Shown here piece by piece: positions 18,790 to 27,885 of a stretch of 64,000 bases of DNA (the first letter of the stretch is position 1; every line of letters begins with the position of its first letter). Below the pieces are notes generated by a model. It had not been told where the DNA came from, made no database searches, and saw nothing but the letters and a program-made list of their open reading frames with translations. Source of the stretch: Oscillospiraceae bacterium. Lineage in GTDB: Bacteria > Bacillota > Clostridia > Oscillospirales > Ruminococcaceae. The translations under genes and the position numbers were made by a program. The DNA is taken from positions 1,550,001 through 1,614,000 of the forward strand of contig CP107208.1 in assembly GCA_025758045.1 (NCBI GenBank), written 5' to 3'.

Positions 18790-20322
18790 TTGCGCACCAA
18801 ACGTACATTATTAAATATGGCCTACGCCCTGGGCTCCAGCCTGCTGCTGCTTTTGCTGGGGCTGGTCACGCGGCGGCTGCTGGTCGATAATTTCGGCACG
18901 CAGGTCACCACCGCGTCCCAGGTCGTCAGCCAGCTGTTCAACTTTTTCTCGATTGCCGAGTTCGGCGTCGGCAGCGTCATCAGCTACCGCCTGTATGAGC
19001 AGATCGCCGCCAAAAACGAGGAAAAGATCAGCAAATACATGTCCATGTACAAATGGGCCTACCGCGCCGTGGGCAGCGTCATTGCGCTGCTGGCGCTGTG
19101 CGGTGCGGCCGCCCTGCCGTGGATCATGCCGGACGTACCCCTGGCCACCGGCTACACGGTCTACGGTTTAAATGTGGTTTCTACGCTGTGCAGTTACTTT
19201 TTGGTTACCCGGCGGCTGATGTACACCTGCACCCAGCAGGGCTACCGCTGCACCCAGATCGACTTCTGCTGCAACGTCCTCACCTCGCTGGCCAAGATCG
19301 CCGTGTCGATGTGGTGGCCCAACTATGTGCTGTATTTCAGCGTGTCCATCTTCTTCAATGTCTGCGCCAACCTGCTTATTGCGTGGCGGTTCAAAAAGGA
19401 CTTCCCCTACGTCAAGGACGTCAAGGTCACGCTGGCGGACTTTAAGGACTTGGGCATTTTCCATGATCTGCGGTACTATTTGGTTCACCGCCTGTCCAAT
19501 ACCATCTACGGCTCGTCGGATACCATCGTCACCTCCCGCTTGGGCGGCTCGGTGCAGACGACCTACCTTGGCAACTACTCCACCATCTCCACCAGCGCCA
19601 CCGACCTGGGCAACAAGGTCATGGACAGCTTCGCCGCGGCCATCGGCAACATCGTCTACGATAAGTCCGCCGCCGCCAACGACCACGACAAGCAGGTGTT
19701 CTGGGGCATGGACCTGTTCAGCTACCTGTTTGCAAGCTTCGTCGCTACCGCGTACTTTTGCCTGTTCCAGCCCTTCATGGGGGCCTGGATGGGCGAGCGC
19801 TGGCTGCTGCCCCTCGGCTTCGTGCTGGTGTTCTGCTTAAACGAGTACGTCGGCTGGAACCACCGCATGCTCGGCTCCTACCGCGCGGTGCTGGGCCACT
19901 TTGAGCAGGACCAGTGGTTCATGGTCAGCTCGGCGGCGGTCAACCTCATCCTCAGCTTCATCCTGTTCCCGATGTTCGACATCACCGGCGCGCTCATCGC
20001 TACCGTCGTGGCTCACTGCATCATGTGGGCAGGGCGCGTGGTGGTGGTGTTCCACCGGTACATGGCGGGCGGGCTGGCCCACTATCTGGCCGTGCAGGCG
20101 CTGCATCTGGTCACGCTGGCGGTGTGCATGGGTGGCAGCTACGCAATTTGCGCCCGCATGCCCGGCGGCTGGCTGGGGCTGGTGCCCCGTGTGCTGGTGG
20201 TGCTGGTGGTGCCCAACGTGCTTAACCTGGCCGTTTACGGCTGGGGCAGGGATGCCGCTTATCTGCGCAGCTACGCAGGAAAACTGGCAGCCAAACTCAA
20301 ACGAAAGGGGAAAGCGGAATGA
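18790..20322 (+). CDS. Wzx-type polysaccharide flippase
   Basis: This is a 510-residue membrane protein of ~12 hydrophobic segments, starting at TTG 18790 (MRTKRTLLNMAYALGSSLLLLLLGLVTRRLLV). The pattern (SQVVSQLFNFFSIAEFGVGSVISYRLYEQIA, then SDTIVTSRLGG) is that of MVF/MOP superfamily polysaccharide transporters (PST/Wzx) that flip undecaprenyl-linked repeat units. The gene overlaps the GT6 gene by ATGA. With the GTs before and after it, it is the likely export step for the glycan made in this locus. No Wzy polymerase of clear type is seen; the GT-C-type protein at 21167 could be mistaken for one. Confidence 0.8.
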   Translation: MRTKRTLLNMAYALGSSLLLLLLGLVTRRLLVDNFGTQVTTASQVVSQLFNFFSIAEFGVGSVISYRLYEQIAAKNEEKISKYMSMYKWAYRAVGSVIALLALCGAAALPWIMPDVPLATGYTVYGLNVVSTLCSYFLVTRRLMYTCTQQGYRCTQIDFCCNVLTSLAKIAVSMWWPNYVLYFSVSIFFNVCANLLIAWRFKKDFPYVKDVKVTLADFKDLGIFHDLRYYLVHRLSNTIYGSSDTIVTSRLGGSVQTTYLGNYSTISTSATDLGNKVMDSFAAAIGNIVYDKSAAANDHDKQVFWGMDLFSYLFASFVATAYFCLFQPFMGAWMGERWLLPLGFVLVFCLNEYVGWNHRMLGSYRAVLGHFEQDQWFMVSSAAVNLILSFILFPMFDITGALIATVVAHCIMWAGRVVVVFHRYMAGGLAHYLAVQALHLVTLAVCMGGSYAICARMPGGWLGLVPRVLVVLVVPNVLNLAVYGWGRDAAYLRSYAGKLAAKLKRKGKAE

Positions 20323-21167
20323 CGAAAGTCGGCATGCTGTACATCTGCACCGGCAAGTACACGGTGTTCTGGCCGGAATTTTACCGCACGTTCAACGAAA
20401 AATTCCTTCCCAACTGCGAGAAAGAGTACTTCGTATTCACCGACGCCCCCGCTATTGAGTACGAGGACGCCCCCGGCGTCCATCGCATCTATCAGGAACC
20501 CTACCCCTGGCCCTACAGCACCCTCAAGCGGTTCTCCATCTTTTTGACACAGGAGACTGTGCTGGCCAAAATGGACTACCTCTTTTTCTTCAACGCCAAC
20601 CTCACCTGCACCCAGACTATCACTGAGGAAGAATTTCTGCCCCGCCCGGCCCGGGGCGAAAACCTGCTGCTGGTCCAGCAGCCGGGCTTCTGGGATAAAA
20701 AGCCGCCCTTTTTCAGCTACGACCGCAACCCAAAAAGCACAGCGTACATTCCGTATAATTGCGGAAAATATTACGTTTCGGGCGGCCTCAACGGCGGCAC
20801 GGCCCCGGCATTTTTGGCGCTCTGCCATGAGCTGGAGCGCCGCACCGAGGCCGACCTGCAACAAAATGTCATCGCCCTTTGGCATGATGAAAGCCAGCTG
20901 AACCGCTATGCGGCCGAGCGCAGCGACTACCGCCTGCTGACCCCGGCTTACTGGTACCCGGAGGGCTGGCAGATGCCCTTTGAGCAGAAGATCACCGTGC
21001 GGGATAAGTCCCGCTACTTCGACGTAGCAGCGGTTAAAAACAAACAGGCCAAGCCGCAAAGCCGGCTGCAGCGCAAGTGGGGGGCGTTCTGCGAGAACTA
21101 CCTGCCCTACTGGTACTGCCTGCGGGACACCCTGCTGCATAAAACCTTGAAAGGGGGCGGCGCCTGA
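20319..21167 (+). CDS. GT6 (ABO-like) alpha-1,3-Gal/GalNAc transferase
   Basis: This is a 282-residue protein. ICTGKYTVFWPEFYRTFNEK, VFTDAP, PWPYSTLKRF and the later WHDESQLNRY with TPAYWYPEG fit the GT6 family, which contains the blood-group A and B transferases. The usual DxD motif is NAN (FFFNANLTC), the NxN form known from bacterial GT6 enzymes that do not need metal. The family transfers Gal or GalNAc in alpha-1,3 linkage to Gal of an H-type acceptor. No signal or membrane anchor is seen, as expected for a cytosolic bacterial enzyme. It follows the flippase with ATGA overlap and the next gene starts at its stop. Confidence 0.85.
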   Translation: MTKVGMLYICTGKYTVFWPEFYRTFNEKFLPNCEKEYFVFTDAPAIEYEDAPGVHRIYQEPYPWPYSTLKRFSIFLTQETVLAKMDYLFFFNANLTCTQTITEEEFLPRPARGENLLLVQQPGFWDKKPPFFSYDRNPKSTAYIPYNCGKYYVSGGLNGGTAPAFLALCHELERRTEADLQQNVIALWHDESQLNRYAAERSDYRLLTPAYWYPEGWQMPFEQKITVRDKSRYFDVAAVKNKQAKPQSRLQRKWGAFCENYLPYWYCLRDTLLHKTLKGGGA

Positions 21168-22879
21168 TGGCGCAGACCCGTAAAAACCGCATACTGCCGC
21201 TGATTCTGATACTTGTCTGCGCTGCCGTTATGCTGCGCAGCGCCTTTACGGGGCTGGAGATCGACGAGGAGTACGCTTTGTCCCTCGGCTACCGCCTGGT
21301 CAGCGGCGACCGGCTCTTTTATGATATGTGGGAGCCGCATCAATTGTCCAGCCTGCCCGCCGCCGCACTGTTGGCGATGTTCATCGGCATCACGGGCGGC
21401 ACTACCGGCGTGCTGGTGTTCTTCCGGCTCGTGGTGCTGGCCTGCAAGGCGGGCATGAGCTGCGTCTTTTACCGGGAGTTCCGCCGCGACTTGGGCAAGC
21501 CCGCCGCGCTGCTGGCGGCGCTGGTGCTGTTCGCCTTCGTGCCCAAGTGGTTCCTTGGCCCGGACTACACCGGCCAGCAGTTCCACTGGACGCTGGCGGC
21601 GTTCCTCTGCCTGCACCACTATGTCACCCGCGGCTGCAAGCAGCTGTGGCTGGTGCCGCTGGGCGCGGTGTGCGCCTGCTTCGGGTATTTGGCCTTCCCC
21701 CAAAGCGCGGCGGCCTTTGCCGTGCTGTGGATCGGCATGCTGATTTTGGGCAAGCGCTATGGCGAGCCGAAACACCGCGGCGCCTGGGTGCTGCTGGGCA
21801 GCTGCGCCGTCTGCGGTGTGGTGTTTCTGGTGTATGCGCTCTCCGGCGTGGAGTTCAGCATCTCGCTGCTGCTCAGCCGCCTGACGTTGATTTTGCACGA
21901 CCCACAGTACAATTTCACCACCGCCCAGCGCATGGCCCTGCTGGCCGGCCAGGCATTGACCGTAGCACGGTCGCTGCTCTGGCCGCTGCTGGCCTCCGCC
22001 GCCGTCTGCGCGGCGCTCTACCTTATTAAAAAGCAGCCTGTTACGGTGGGGCGGCTGCTCAACCTGTGGGCGGCCTTTGCCACGGTGCAGTGCCTGCTGC
22101 GTGCCGTTAAGGACGGCAGCCTGGACGAGCGCCAGTTTGTGCCGGTGGTGGTGCTGGCCGGGGCATGGGCGTTCTGGCGCGGCCGCGGCAGGCCCGGCAA
22201 CGCCGAGCTGTTCTGGCTGGGTTATCTGCCGGGGCTGGCGGCCTACGCCATGATCCTGCGGTCGACGCTGCTTGGATTGGCCCCGACTTTTATGTACTTG
22301 ACATGGCCTGCCGTCTGCGGTATGCTGGCGCTGGTGAACCATGCGGATGGCGGGGACAATGCCGCAAAATCCCGCCGCGCCGAGGGTGTGCTTTGCCTGG
22401 CCGCGATGCTGGCGTTTTTGCTCGTCTGTCGCGTCTGGTGCGTGCAGACAACCGGCTGGAAATCGGCTGACATCACCGACACGCCGCTGGTGCGCATCAC
22501 CACCGGCCCGGCCAAGGGCATCTATGCCGACGCCAAAGCCGCCGACATGCAGGAGTGTCTGTATGAAGCGCTGGCGCCCTACGCGGGCCAGCCGATTTTG
22601 CAGGCCATCGGCGAGCAGCACGGCCTGGGCTTTTTAATGGCCGATGGTACGTTGGATGTTGCCCAGGCGTCGGTCATCTCCGGCACCGACAGCGACCCCC
22701 GGTTTGAGCAGTATTACACCGACGTCCCCGGCAAGACGCCCCGCGTGATCTTGTACGATGACGCCGAGGTCCGCGATATGGCGGAGTTTCATTCCTGGTT
22801 GGAATCGAACTTTACCATTGTTGAGCGGTACAACGTCACCCACGGTTCTGCCAGCTTGCAAGTCCTTTTGGTTGGCTGA
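21167..22879 (+). CDS. GT-C-type membrane glycosyltransferase
   Basis: This is a 570-residue protein with about 10 hydrophobic segments. The N-terminus has LEIDEEYALSLGYRLVSGDRLFYDMWEPHQLSS, with two acidic residues in the first outer loop, as in GT39/GT83-like GT-C transferases that use lipid-linked sugars. The last ~150 residues are a soluble domain (GPAKGIYADAKAADMQECLYEAL). It likely adds a sugar to a lipid-linked glycan on the outer face of the membrane. It starts at the stop of the GT6 gene and ends with the terminator at 22888. Confidence 0.6.
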   Translation: MAQTRKNRILPLILILVCAAVMLRSAFTGLEIDEEYALSLGYRLVSGDRLFYDMWEPHQLSSLPAAALLAMFIGITGGTTGVLVFFRLVVLACKAGMSCVFYREFRRDLGKPAALLAALVLFAFVPKWFLGPDYTGQQFHWTLAAFLCLHHYVTRGCKQLWLVPLGAVCACFGYLAFPQSAAAFAVLWIGMLILGKRYGEPKHRGAWVLLGSCAVCGVVFLVYALSGVEFSISLLLSRLTLILHDPQYNFTTAQRMALLAGQALTVARSLLWPLLASAAVCAALYLIKKQPVTVGRLLNLWAAFATVQCLLRAVKDGSLDERQFVPVVVLAGAWAFWRGRGRPGNAELFWLGYLPGLAAYAMILRSTLLGLAPTFMYLTWPAVCGMLALVNHADGGDNAAKSRRAEGVLCLAAMLAFLLVCRVWCVQTTGWKSADITDTPLVRITTGPAKGIYADAKAADMQECLYEALAPYAGQPILQAIGEQHGLGFLMADGTLDVAQASVISGTDSDPRFEQYYTDVPGKTPRVILYDDAEVRDMAEFHSWLESNFTIVERYNVTHGSASLQVLLVG

Positions 22880-22887
22880 TGCCTTTC

Positions 22888-22918
22888 GGTGCCGCCACCC
22901 TGCGGCGGCACCTCTTTA
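22888..22918 (+). terminator. Terminator of first glycan operon
   Basis: A perfect 9-bp stem (GGTGCCGCC / GGCGGCACC) with a 7-nt loop and a short T-rich tail lies 9 bp after the GT-C stop. Confidence 0.7.
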
Positions 22919-23282
22919 TAACGGCATCCACCGGCAAGACTACCTTTTTTGTGACCAAAAAAGGTAGCGAAAAAAGTCCCGCTGTTGCGAGGCAGCGGAC
23001 CCCGCCTTAGGGGCTGCTCGCCCCTAAGAACCCCAAAGAGGAGGGTCAGAGAAAAAAATCCTAAAAAATGCAGGAGTACTGCATTTTTCTTAACGGATTT
23101 TTCCCTCTTCCCACATTGACCCCTCCGGGGCCAAAATCCCCTTATAAATTGGTACTGTAGGGAGGGGTCTTGACCCCTCCTAAAGGCTCCCCTCGAGGGG
23201 AGCTCCCGCGAAGCGGGTGAGGGGTGGCTACTTTAGTTGCCACTTTAAATCACCCTACCCCCACACAAACAGGAGCAAACAC
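22919..23282. other. Gene-free stretch with short palindromes
   Basis: No reading frame with recognisable sense was found. It holds a hairpin at 22940-22967 (11-bp arms CTACCTTTTTT / AAAAAAGGTAG) and, at 23180-23225, a GC-rich element with AGCTCCCGCGAAGCGGGTGA of the second repeat family. No convincing promoter for the GT2 gene that follows was seen. Confidence 0.5.
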
Positions 23283-24077
23283 ATGGAAAAACTACTTATT
23301 TTCATCCCCGCTTACAACTGTGAAAAACAGGTCCCGCGCGTGCTGTCGCAGCTGCTGGACCCGCACGTTTTGCCCTGGGTGGGGGAGTGCATCGTCGTCA
23401 ACAACCGCTCCACCGATGGCACCGAGGCCGCCGTGCAGGATTGGATGACCCGCCACCCGGCGGCCCCCGTGCGCCTTTTGCGCAACGATGAAAACTACGG
23501 CCTCGGCGGCAGCCACAAGGTGGCCTTCGGTTACGCAGCCGCCCACGGCTACCAGCACCTGGTGGTGCTGCATGGCGACGACCAGGGCGCTGTCGCTGAC
23601 CTGTTACCTATCTTAAACGATGGAACGTACAAAAACTATGATTGCTGCCTTGGCTCCCGCTTCATGAAGGGCAGCCGCATCAAGGGGTACAGTGCCTTGC
23701 GCGTAGTGGGCAACTACGGCTTCAACGCCCTGTTCAGCCTGGTGGCGGGCAGAACCATCACCGATCTGGGCAGCGGGCTGAACCTCTACGCGGTCGAGCC
23801 GCTGAAAACTGAGTACTACAAAAAATTCCCCGATACACTGTACTTTAACGATTGCATGATCCTCGCCCTCTGTCAGCTCAAACAGCGTGTGCTGTTTTTC
23901 CCCATCTCCTGGCGGGAGGAGGACCAGGTCAGCAACAACAAGCTCACCAGCTTCGGCATCAGCCTGCTCAAACTCTGCGGGCGGTACCTGGCCGGCAAGC
24001 AGAAATTTGTCACCCGCGAATGGCGCGAAAAACCCATTGAAAATTATACAAGCAGCGTTATTGCGTCCAATTTATAA
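23283..24077 (+). CDS. GT2, polyprenyl-phosphate sugar synthase-like
   Basis: This is a 264-residue protein. ATG 23283 with an AGGAG site 8 bp upstream is preferred to longer frames that enter the GC-rich element. The N-terminus LIFIPAYNCEKQVPRVLSQLL, NNRSTDGTEAAVQDW and LHGDDQGAVADLLPIL show a GT-A fold; HGDDQ replaces the common DADLQ. LGSRFMKGSRIKGYS and the following helix fit dolichyl- or undecaprenyl-phosphate mannose/glucose synthase relatives, but no C-terminal membrane pair is present. It likely makes a lipid-linked sugar donor for the GT-C-like enzymes. Confidence 0.75.
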   Translation: MEKLLIFIPAYNCEKQVPRVLSQLLDPHVLPWVGECIVVNNRSTDGTEAAVQDWMTRHPAAPVRLLRNDENYGLGGSHKVAFGYAAAHGYQHLVVLHGDDQGAVADLLPILNDGTYKNYDCCLGSRFMKGSRIKGYSALRVVGNYGFNALFSLVAGRTITDLGSGLNLYAVEPLKTEYYKKFPDTLYFNDCMILALCQLKQRVLFFPISWREEDQVSNNKLTSFGISLLKLCGRYLAGKQKFVTREWREKPIENYTSSVIASNL

Positions 24078-24089
24078 GGAGGCTCTCTT

Positions 24090-25109
24090 ATGAAAGTTCT
24101 GGTAACGGGCGCCGCCGGATTCATCGGCGGCCAGCTGTGGCACACCCTGTGGCAGCGCGGGGACGAGGTCGTCGGCATCGACAACTTCTCCTACGGCAAC
24201 CTCGACAACTTAAAGTTTGACGACCACGATTTCGGCTCCGAAGTCCGCCGCATGGACATCCGCGACCGCGAAGCCATGCCCAAGCTGTTTGAAGAAGAAA
24301 AGTTCGATGTTGTGTATAACATTGCGGGCATCGCGCCCCTGCCGGACTGCCAGAGCGACCCCGTGCAGGCTGTTGAGGTCAACACCATGGGCCTGGTACA
24401 CGTGCTGGAATGTGCCCGCCGCACCGGCGTAAAACAGGTGGTGCAGGCCTCCACCAACGCCATGTACGAGAACGAGACCGAGTTCCCGACCGTGGAAAGC
24501 AAGTTCAACCCGCCCACCCTGATCTACCCCAACACCAAATACTGCGCCGAGCGCTTTGCCCAAAGCTTTGCCGACACTTATGGCATGACCGTGACCTGCC
24601 TGCGCTTTGCCAACGTCTACGGCCCTCACATCGACTGCCTGCGCAAGCAGCCGCCGTTTGTGGGCTATATGATCCGCGAGCTGTACTATGACCGCACGCC
24701 GGAGTTCCACTCCGACGGCAACCAGCGCCGCGACTACATTTATGTGGACGACCTCATCGCCCTGGCCCTGCGCGTGGTCGAGCGCCCGCAGCCCGGCTTT
24801 GATGCGGTGAACGTTTCCAGCAACCAGAGCTACTCGGTGCGGGAACTGTACGCCATCGCCAACAAGATCATGGGCAAAAACATCGAGGCCAAGTACTGCC
24901 CCAGCAGCCATTACTGGGCCAAGTACCCCGAACTGTACGGCGGCGCCTACGGCATCAAACCGGAGATCCTGGACCACGAGGTCAACAAGTTCAGCCTGTG
25001 TGACAACGCCCACGCCCGGGAGGCTTACGGCTGGGTGCCCCAGGTGGATATTGAAACAGGCCTTTCCCGCGTGGTGGAAGCCGAATGTAAAATGCTGGCC
25101 GCACTTTAA
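24090..25109 (+). CDS. NAD-dependent epimerase/dehydratase
   Basis: This 339-residue protein is an extended short-chain dehydrogenase. VTGAAGFIGG is the NAD-binding GxxGxxG motif and NTKYCAE supplies the Y-x3-K type active site (YPNTKYCAE: Y, K). RRDYIYVDDLIALALR and GFDAVNVSSNQSYSVREL match the epimerase family. Substrate is unknown; UDP- or GDP-sugars are usual. AAGGAGG lies upstream of the ATG, 12 bp after the GT2 stop. It forms a functional block with the nucleotidyltransferase, kinase fusion and phosphatase that follow. Confidence 0.8.
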   Translation: MKVLVTGAAGFIGGQLWHTLWQRGDEVVGIDNFSYGNLDNLKFDDHDFGSEVRRMDIRDREAMPKLFEEEKFDVVYNIAGIAPLPDCQSDPVQAVEVNTMGLVHVLECARRTGVKQVVQASTNAMYENETEFPTVESKFNPPTLIYPNTKYCAERFAQSFADTYGMTVTCLRFANVYGPHIDCLRKQPPFVGYMIRELYYDRTPEFHSDGNQRRDYIYVDDLIALALRVVERPQPGFDAVNVSSNQSYSVRELYAIANKIMGKNIEAKYCPSSHYWAKYPELYGGAYGIKPEILDHEVNKFSLCDNAHAREAYGWVPQVDIETGLSRVVEAECKMLAAL

Positions 25110-25185
25110 TAGCGAATGGCGGCTGCCGTTCCGCGCCGCCCCGTGCAATTTGGCAAAAATCCGCAAAATAAAAGGAGTCCAAACT

Positions 25186-25938
25186 ATGCCTAAACTCCAC
25201 CTCATCCTCCCCATGGCAGGCCGGGGCAGCCGGTTCTTCGAGAACGGCTTCGTCTGCCCCAAGCCGCTGATCGAAATTGCCGGTAAGCCCTTCTTCTATT
25301 GGGCCGCCCGCAGCATCGAGAAGTACGTCGACTGCGCCGACCTCACCTTTGTGGTGCTGGAAGAGCACATCCGCGACTTCGCCATCGACGCCAAGATCAA
25401 GGCATACTGGCCCGACGCCCGTATTATTGCGCTGCCTGCCGTTACCGAGGGCGCAGCCATCACCGCCCTGCGCGGGGCCGAGGGTCTGCCCGACGGTGAG
25501 CCGCTGCTCTTCAACGACTGCGACCACCTTTTCCTCTGCCGCAGCTTCAACGACTTCTGCAACAAGGGCGGTTTCGCCCACGGCCCGGACGGTGCGCTGC
25601 TCACTTTCACAAGCGACTCGCCCGCCTACAGCTACCTGCAGTACGGCGCGGACGGCAATGTCTGCCATACGGTGGAAAAGCAGGTGGTCAGCCACGATGC
25701 CATCTGCGGTGCGTATTACTTCAAGGATAAGCAGACCTACGCCGACGCCTGCGCCGCCTACCTGAAAAACTGCGAATACAAGGAGTTTTTCGTCTCCGGC
25801 ATCTACAACGTGCTGGCTGACCGCGGCGCGAAAGTGGCAGGCTTCGCCACCGACCTGCACCTGCCCTTCGGCACCCCGGCCGAGTACCGCGCCGCCGAGG
25901 CCCCGGAAAACAAATCCGCTTTTGAGGAACTGCTGTAA
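25186..25938 (+). CDS. Sugar/alcohol-phosphate nucleotidyltransferase
   Basis: This is a 250-residue protein. LPMAGRGSRFFENGFVCPKPLIEIAGKPFFYW holds the nucleotide-binding GxGxR-x(n)-PKP motif, and NDCDHLF fits the metal-binding acidic phrase. The family activates phosphorylated sugars or small alcohols with NTP. ATG 25186 has AAAGGAG upstream; the longer frame from 25000 overlaps the epimerase gene and lacks a site. The product would feed the downstream flippase-kinase fusion or another transferase. The activated compound cannot be named from sequence. Confidence 0.7.
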   Translation: MPKLHLILPMAGRGSRFFENGFVCPKPLIEIAGKPFFYWAARSIEKYVDCADLTFVVLEEHIRDFAIDAKIKAYWPDARIIALPAVTEGAAITALRGAEGLPDGEPLLFNDCDHLFLCRSFNDFCNKGGFAHGPDGALLTFTSDSPAYSYLQYGADGNVCHTVEKQVVSHDAICGAYYFKDKQTYADACAAYLKNCEYKEFFVSGIYNVLADRGAKVAGFATDLHLPFGTPAEYRAAEAPENKSAFEELL

Positions 25939-27885
25939 ATGACTTTTTACCTCGTATTATCGCTATTTCTTGTGCTGGTGGGGCATGCGTTCCGCCTGCT
26001 GCGGTGGGAGCAGTTCATCCGAATTTACGAGCGCCCGCTGCGGGGCCAGATGCTGCGGGGCATGGCCGGCGGCTATGCCCTCAACTTTGTGCTGCCCTTC
26101 CACCTGGGCGATGTGTTCCGCGCGGTGTTCACCGGCCGCCGCATGAAAAGCGGCATCGGCTTCGCGCTGGCTACCGTCATCATGGACCGTTTTCTGGATG
26201 TCTGGTTCGTGGCGCTGGGCTTCGGCGCATTTTGGGCGCTGGGGCAGGGCGGTGCGGCCGTGCTGGGCGCGGCGCAGTATTACCTGGTGTTCTCGCTGGT
26301 GCTGGCGCTGGGCCTTGTGCTGGTGGTGGCCCTGCGGGACCTGCTCAAAAAAGGTTGCCTTGCCTTCTGCGGGCTGTTCAATGATACGCTGAAATTGGAC
26401 GGCATGATGTTCTTTTGGAGCCTCATCAACACCTTCAAGGACCTGGGCCGCATCAAGATTGGACGTCTTGTCGTTAATACGGTGCTCATGTGGGCGGCCT
26501 ACCTCGGCTCCTACACGGCGCTGGCAGCGGCCCTCACCGCGGCCGGTCAGCCCATGGCGCTGGTGGATGTGTTCGACCTGCTTTTTGGCCGCAACGCCGC
26601 CGACCTCAGCGCTTTGCTGCCCGGCGGGGCAATGGGCGCGGCTGCCCCCGCCGCCCGCATCCTGCTGCTGTGCTGGTTTGCACTGCCGCTGCTGGCCATG
26701 TGGCTGGTCACGCTGCTGCCGGAAAAAGTGCGCGGTGCCGTCAATCAGGCCACCCAGGCCGCCCCGGCAGGGGAGAGCTACCTCAACCTGCTGCCCCAGG
26801 CCGACCCGCAGGACCGTGCGGCGTTTTTAAGCCAGTATTTCGGCCTGCAAAACAAAGAGTGGGTCAAGGGCTTCCTAAAAATGAACCAGGGCATCACCAT
26901 TTTGCAGGACTATTCCGCCGGTTCCAACGCCACCACCATGCTCTGCATGGACGCAGAAAAGACGTTCTACCGTAAATATGCCTTTGGCGCGGACGGCGAC
27001 AAGCTGGCCGAACAGCTGGCCTGGCTGCGCGCCCAGCAAGACCGCCTGCCCCTGTGCGACATCCTGCAAAGCAGCACCGAGGACGGCTGCTGCTGGTACG
27101 ACATGGTCTACGACCCGCAGGCTGTCGGCCTGTTCCGCTACCTGCACTCCAACCCTGTGGAGAAAAGCACCGCCATCCTGCGGGAGGTGCTGGACACGCT
27201 GGAAGAAAAGCTCTACCGTCCCACCGCCCGTCCGGCGGATATGAAAAAAATCGAGCAGTACATCGATAAAAAGGTGGACGCCAACCTGCAAAAACTGCGG
27301 GATGCCCGCTCCCTGCGGGAGCTGATGGCTGCCGACACCATCTGGGTCAACGGCGTCGAGTACAAAAACCTGCACCAGCTGGCCTGGCTTTTCGACCGCG
27401 AACGGTTGAAAACTTTGTTCGCTGCTGACCCCGTGGGTACCATCCACGGCGACCTGACCATTGAAAACATCATCTGCCGCCTGAACCCGGGCGCGAACGG
27501 CGGCTGGTATCTCATCGACCCCAACACCGGCAATCTGCACGAAAGTCCCTTCCTGGATTACGGCAAGCTGCTGCAAAGCCTGCACGGCAGCTACGAGTTC
27601 ATGATGAAGACCCCGCGGGTCACCGTGCAGGGCAGCCGCATCGACTTCGCGCTGACCCGCTCGGCCGCCTATGATGCGCTGTATCGTGCGTTAATGGCCG
27701 ATCTGCAGAGCCGTTACCCCGCCGCCCAGGTGGAAAGCATCCTCATGCACGAGGTCATCCACTGGCTGCGGCTGATGCCCTACAAACTGGCCAAAGACCG
27801 CAAGCGCGCGCCGATGTTCTACGCCGGGCTGGTCATGGTGGCCAACGATGTTGCCAACTTTGCAAAAGGAGAGAACGTATGCTGA
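25939..27885 (+). CDS. Flippase-like membrane domain fused to APH-type kinase
   Basis: This 648-residue protein has two parts. Residues 1-270 carry about seven hydrophobic segments and the phrases GHAFRLLRWEQFIRIYER, NFVLPFHLGDVFRAVF and IMDRFLDVWF, matching the LPG synthase membrane domain/flippase-like family. Residues ~330-648 look like an aminoglycoside phosphotransferase-type kinase: GTIHGDLTIENIICR (the HGD catalytic loop) and WYLIDPNTGN (metal-binding LIDPN). Such kinases phosphorylate small sugars or alcohols, which suits the adjacent nucleotidyltransferase and phosphatase. The gene starts at the stop of the previous one. The fusion is unusual. Confidence 0.7.
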   Translation: MTFYLVLSLFLVLVGHAFRLLRWEQFIRIYERPLRGQMLRGMAGGYALNFVLPFHLGDVFRAVFTGRRMKSGIGFALATVIMDRFLDVWFVALGFGAFWALGQGGAAVLGAAQYYLVFSLVLALGLVLVVALRDLLKKGCLAFCGLFNDTLKLDGMMFFWSLINTFKDLGRIKIGRLVVNTVLMWAAYLGSYTALAAALTAAGQPMALVDVFDLLFGRNAADLSALLPGGAMGAAAPAARILLLCWFALPLLAMWLVTLLPEKVRGAVNQATQAAPAGESYLNLLPQADPQDRAAFLSQYFGLQNKEWVKGFLKMNQGITILQDYSAGSNATTMLCMDAEKTFYRKYAFGADGDKLAEQLAWLRAQQDRLPLCDILQSSTEDGCCWYDMVYDPQAVGLFRYLHSNPVEKSTAILREVLDTLEEKLYRPTARPADMKKIEQYIDKKVDANLQKLRDARSLRELMAADTIWVNGVEYKNLHQLAWLFDRERLKTLFAADPVGTIHGDLTIENIICRLNPGANGGWYLIDPNTGNLHESPFLDYGKLLQSLHGSYEFMMKTPRVTVQGSRIDFALTRSAAYDALYRALMADLQSRYPAAQVESILMHEVIHWLRLMPYKLAKDRKRAPMFYAGLVMVANDVANFAKGENVC

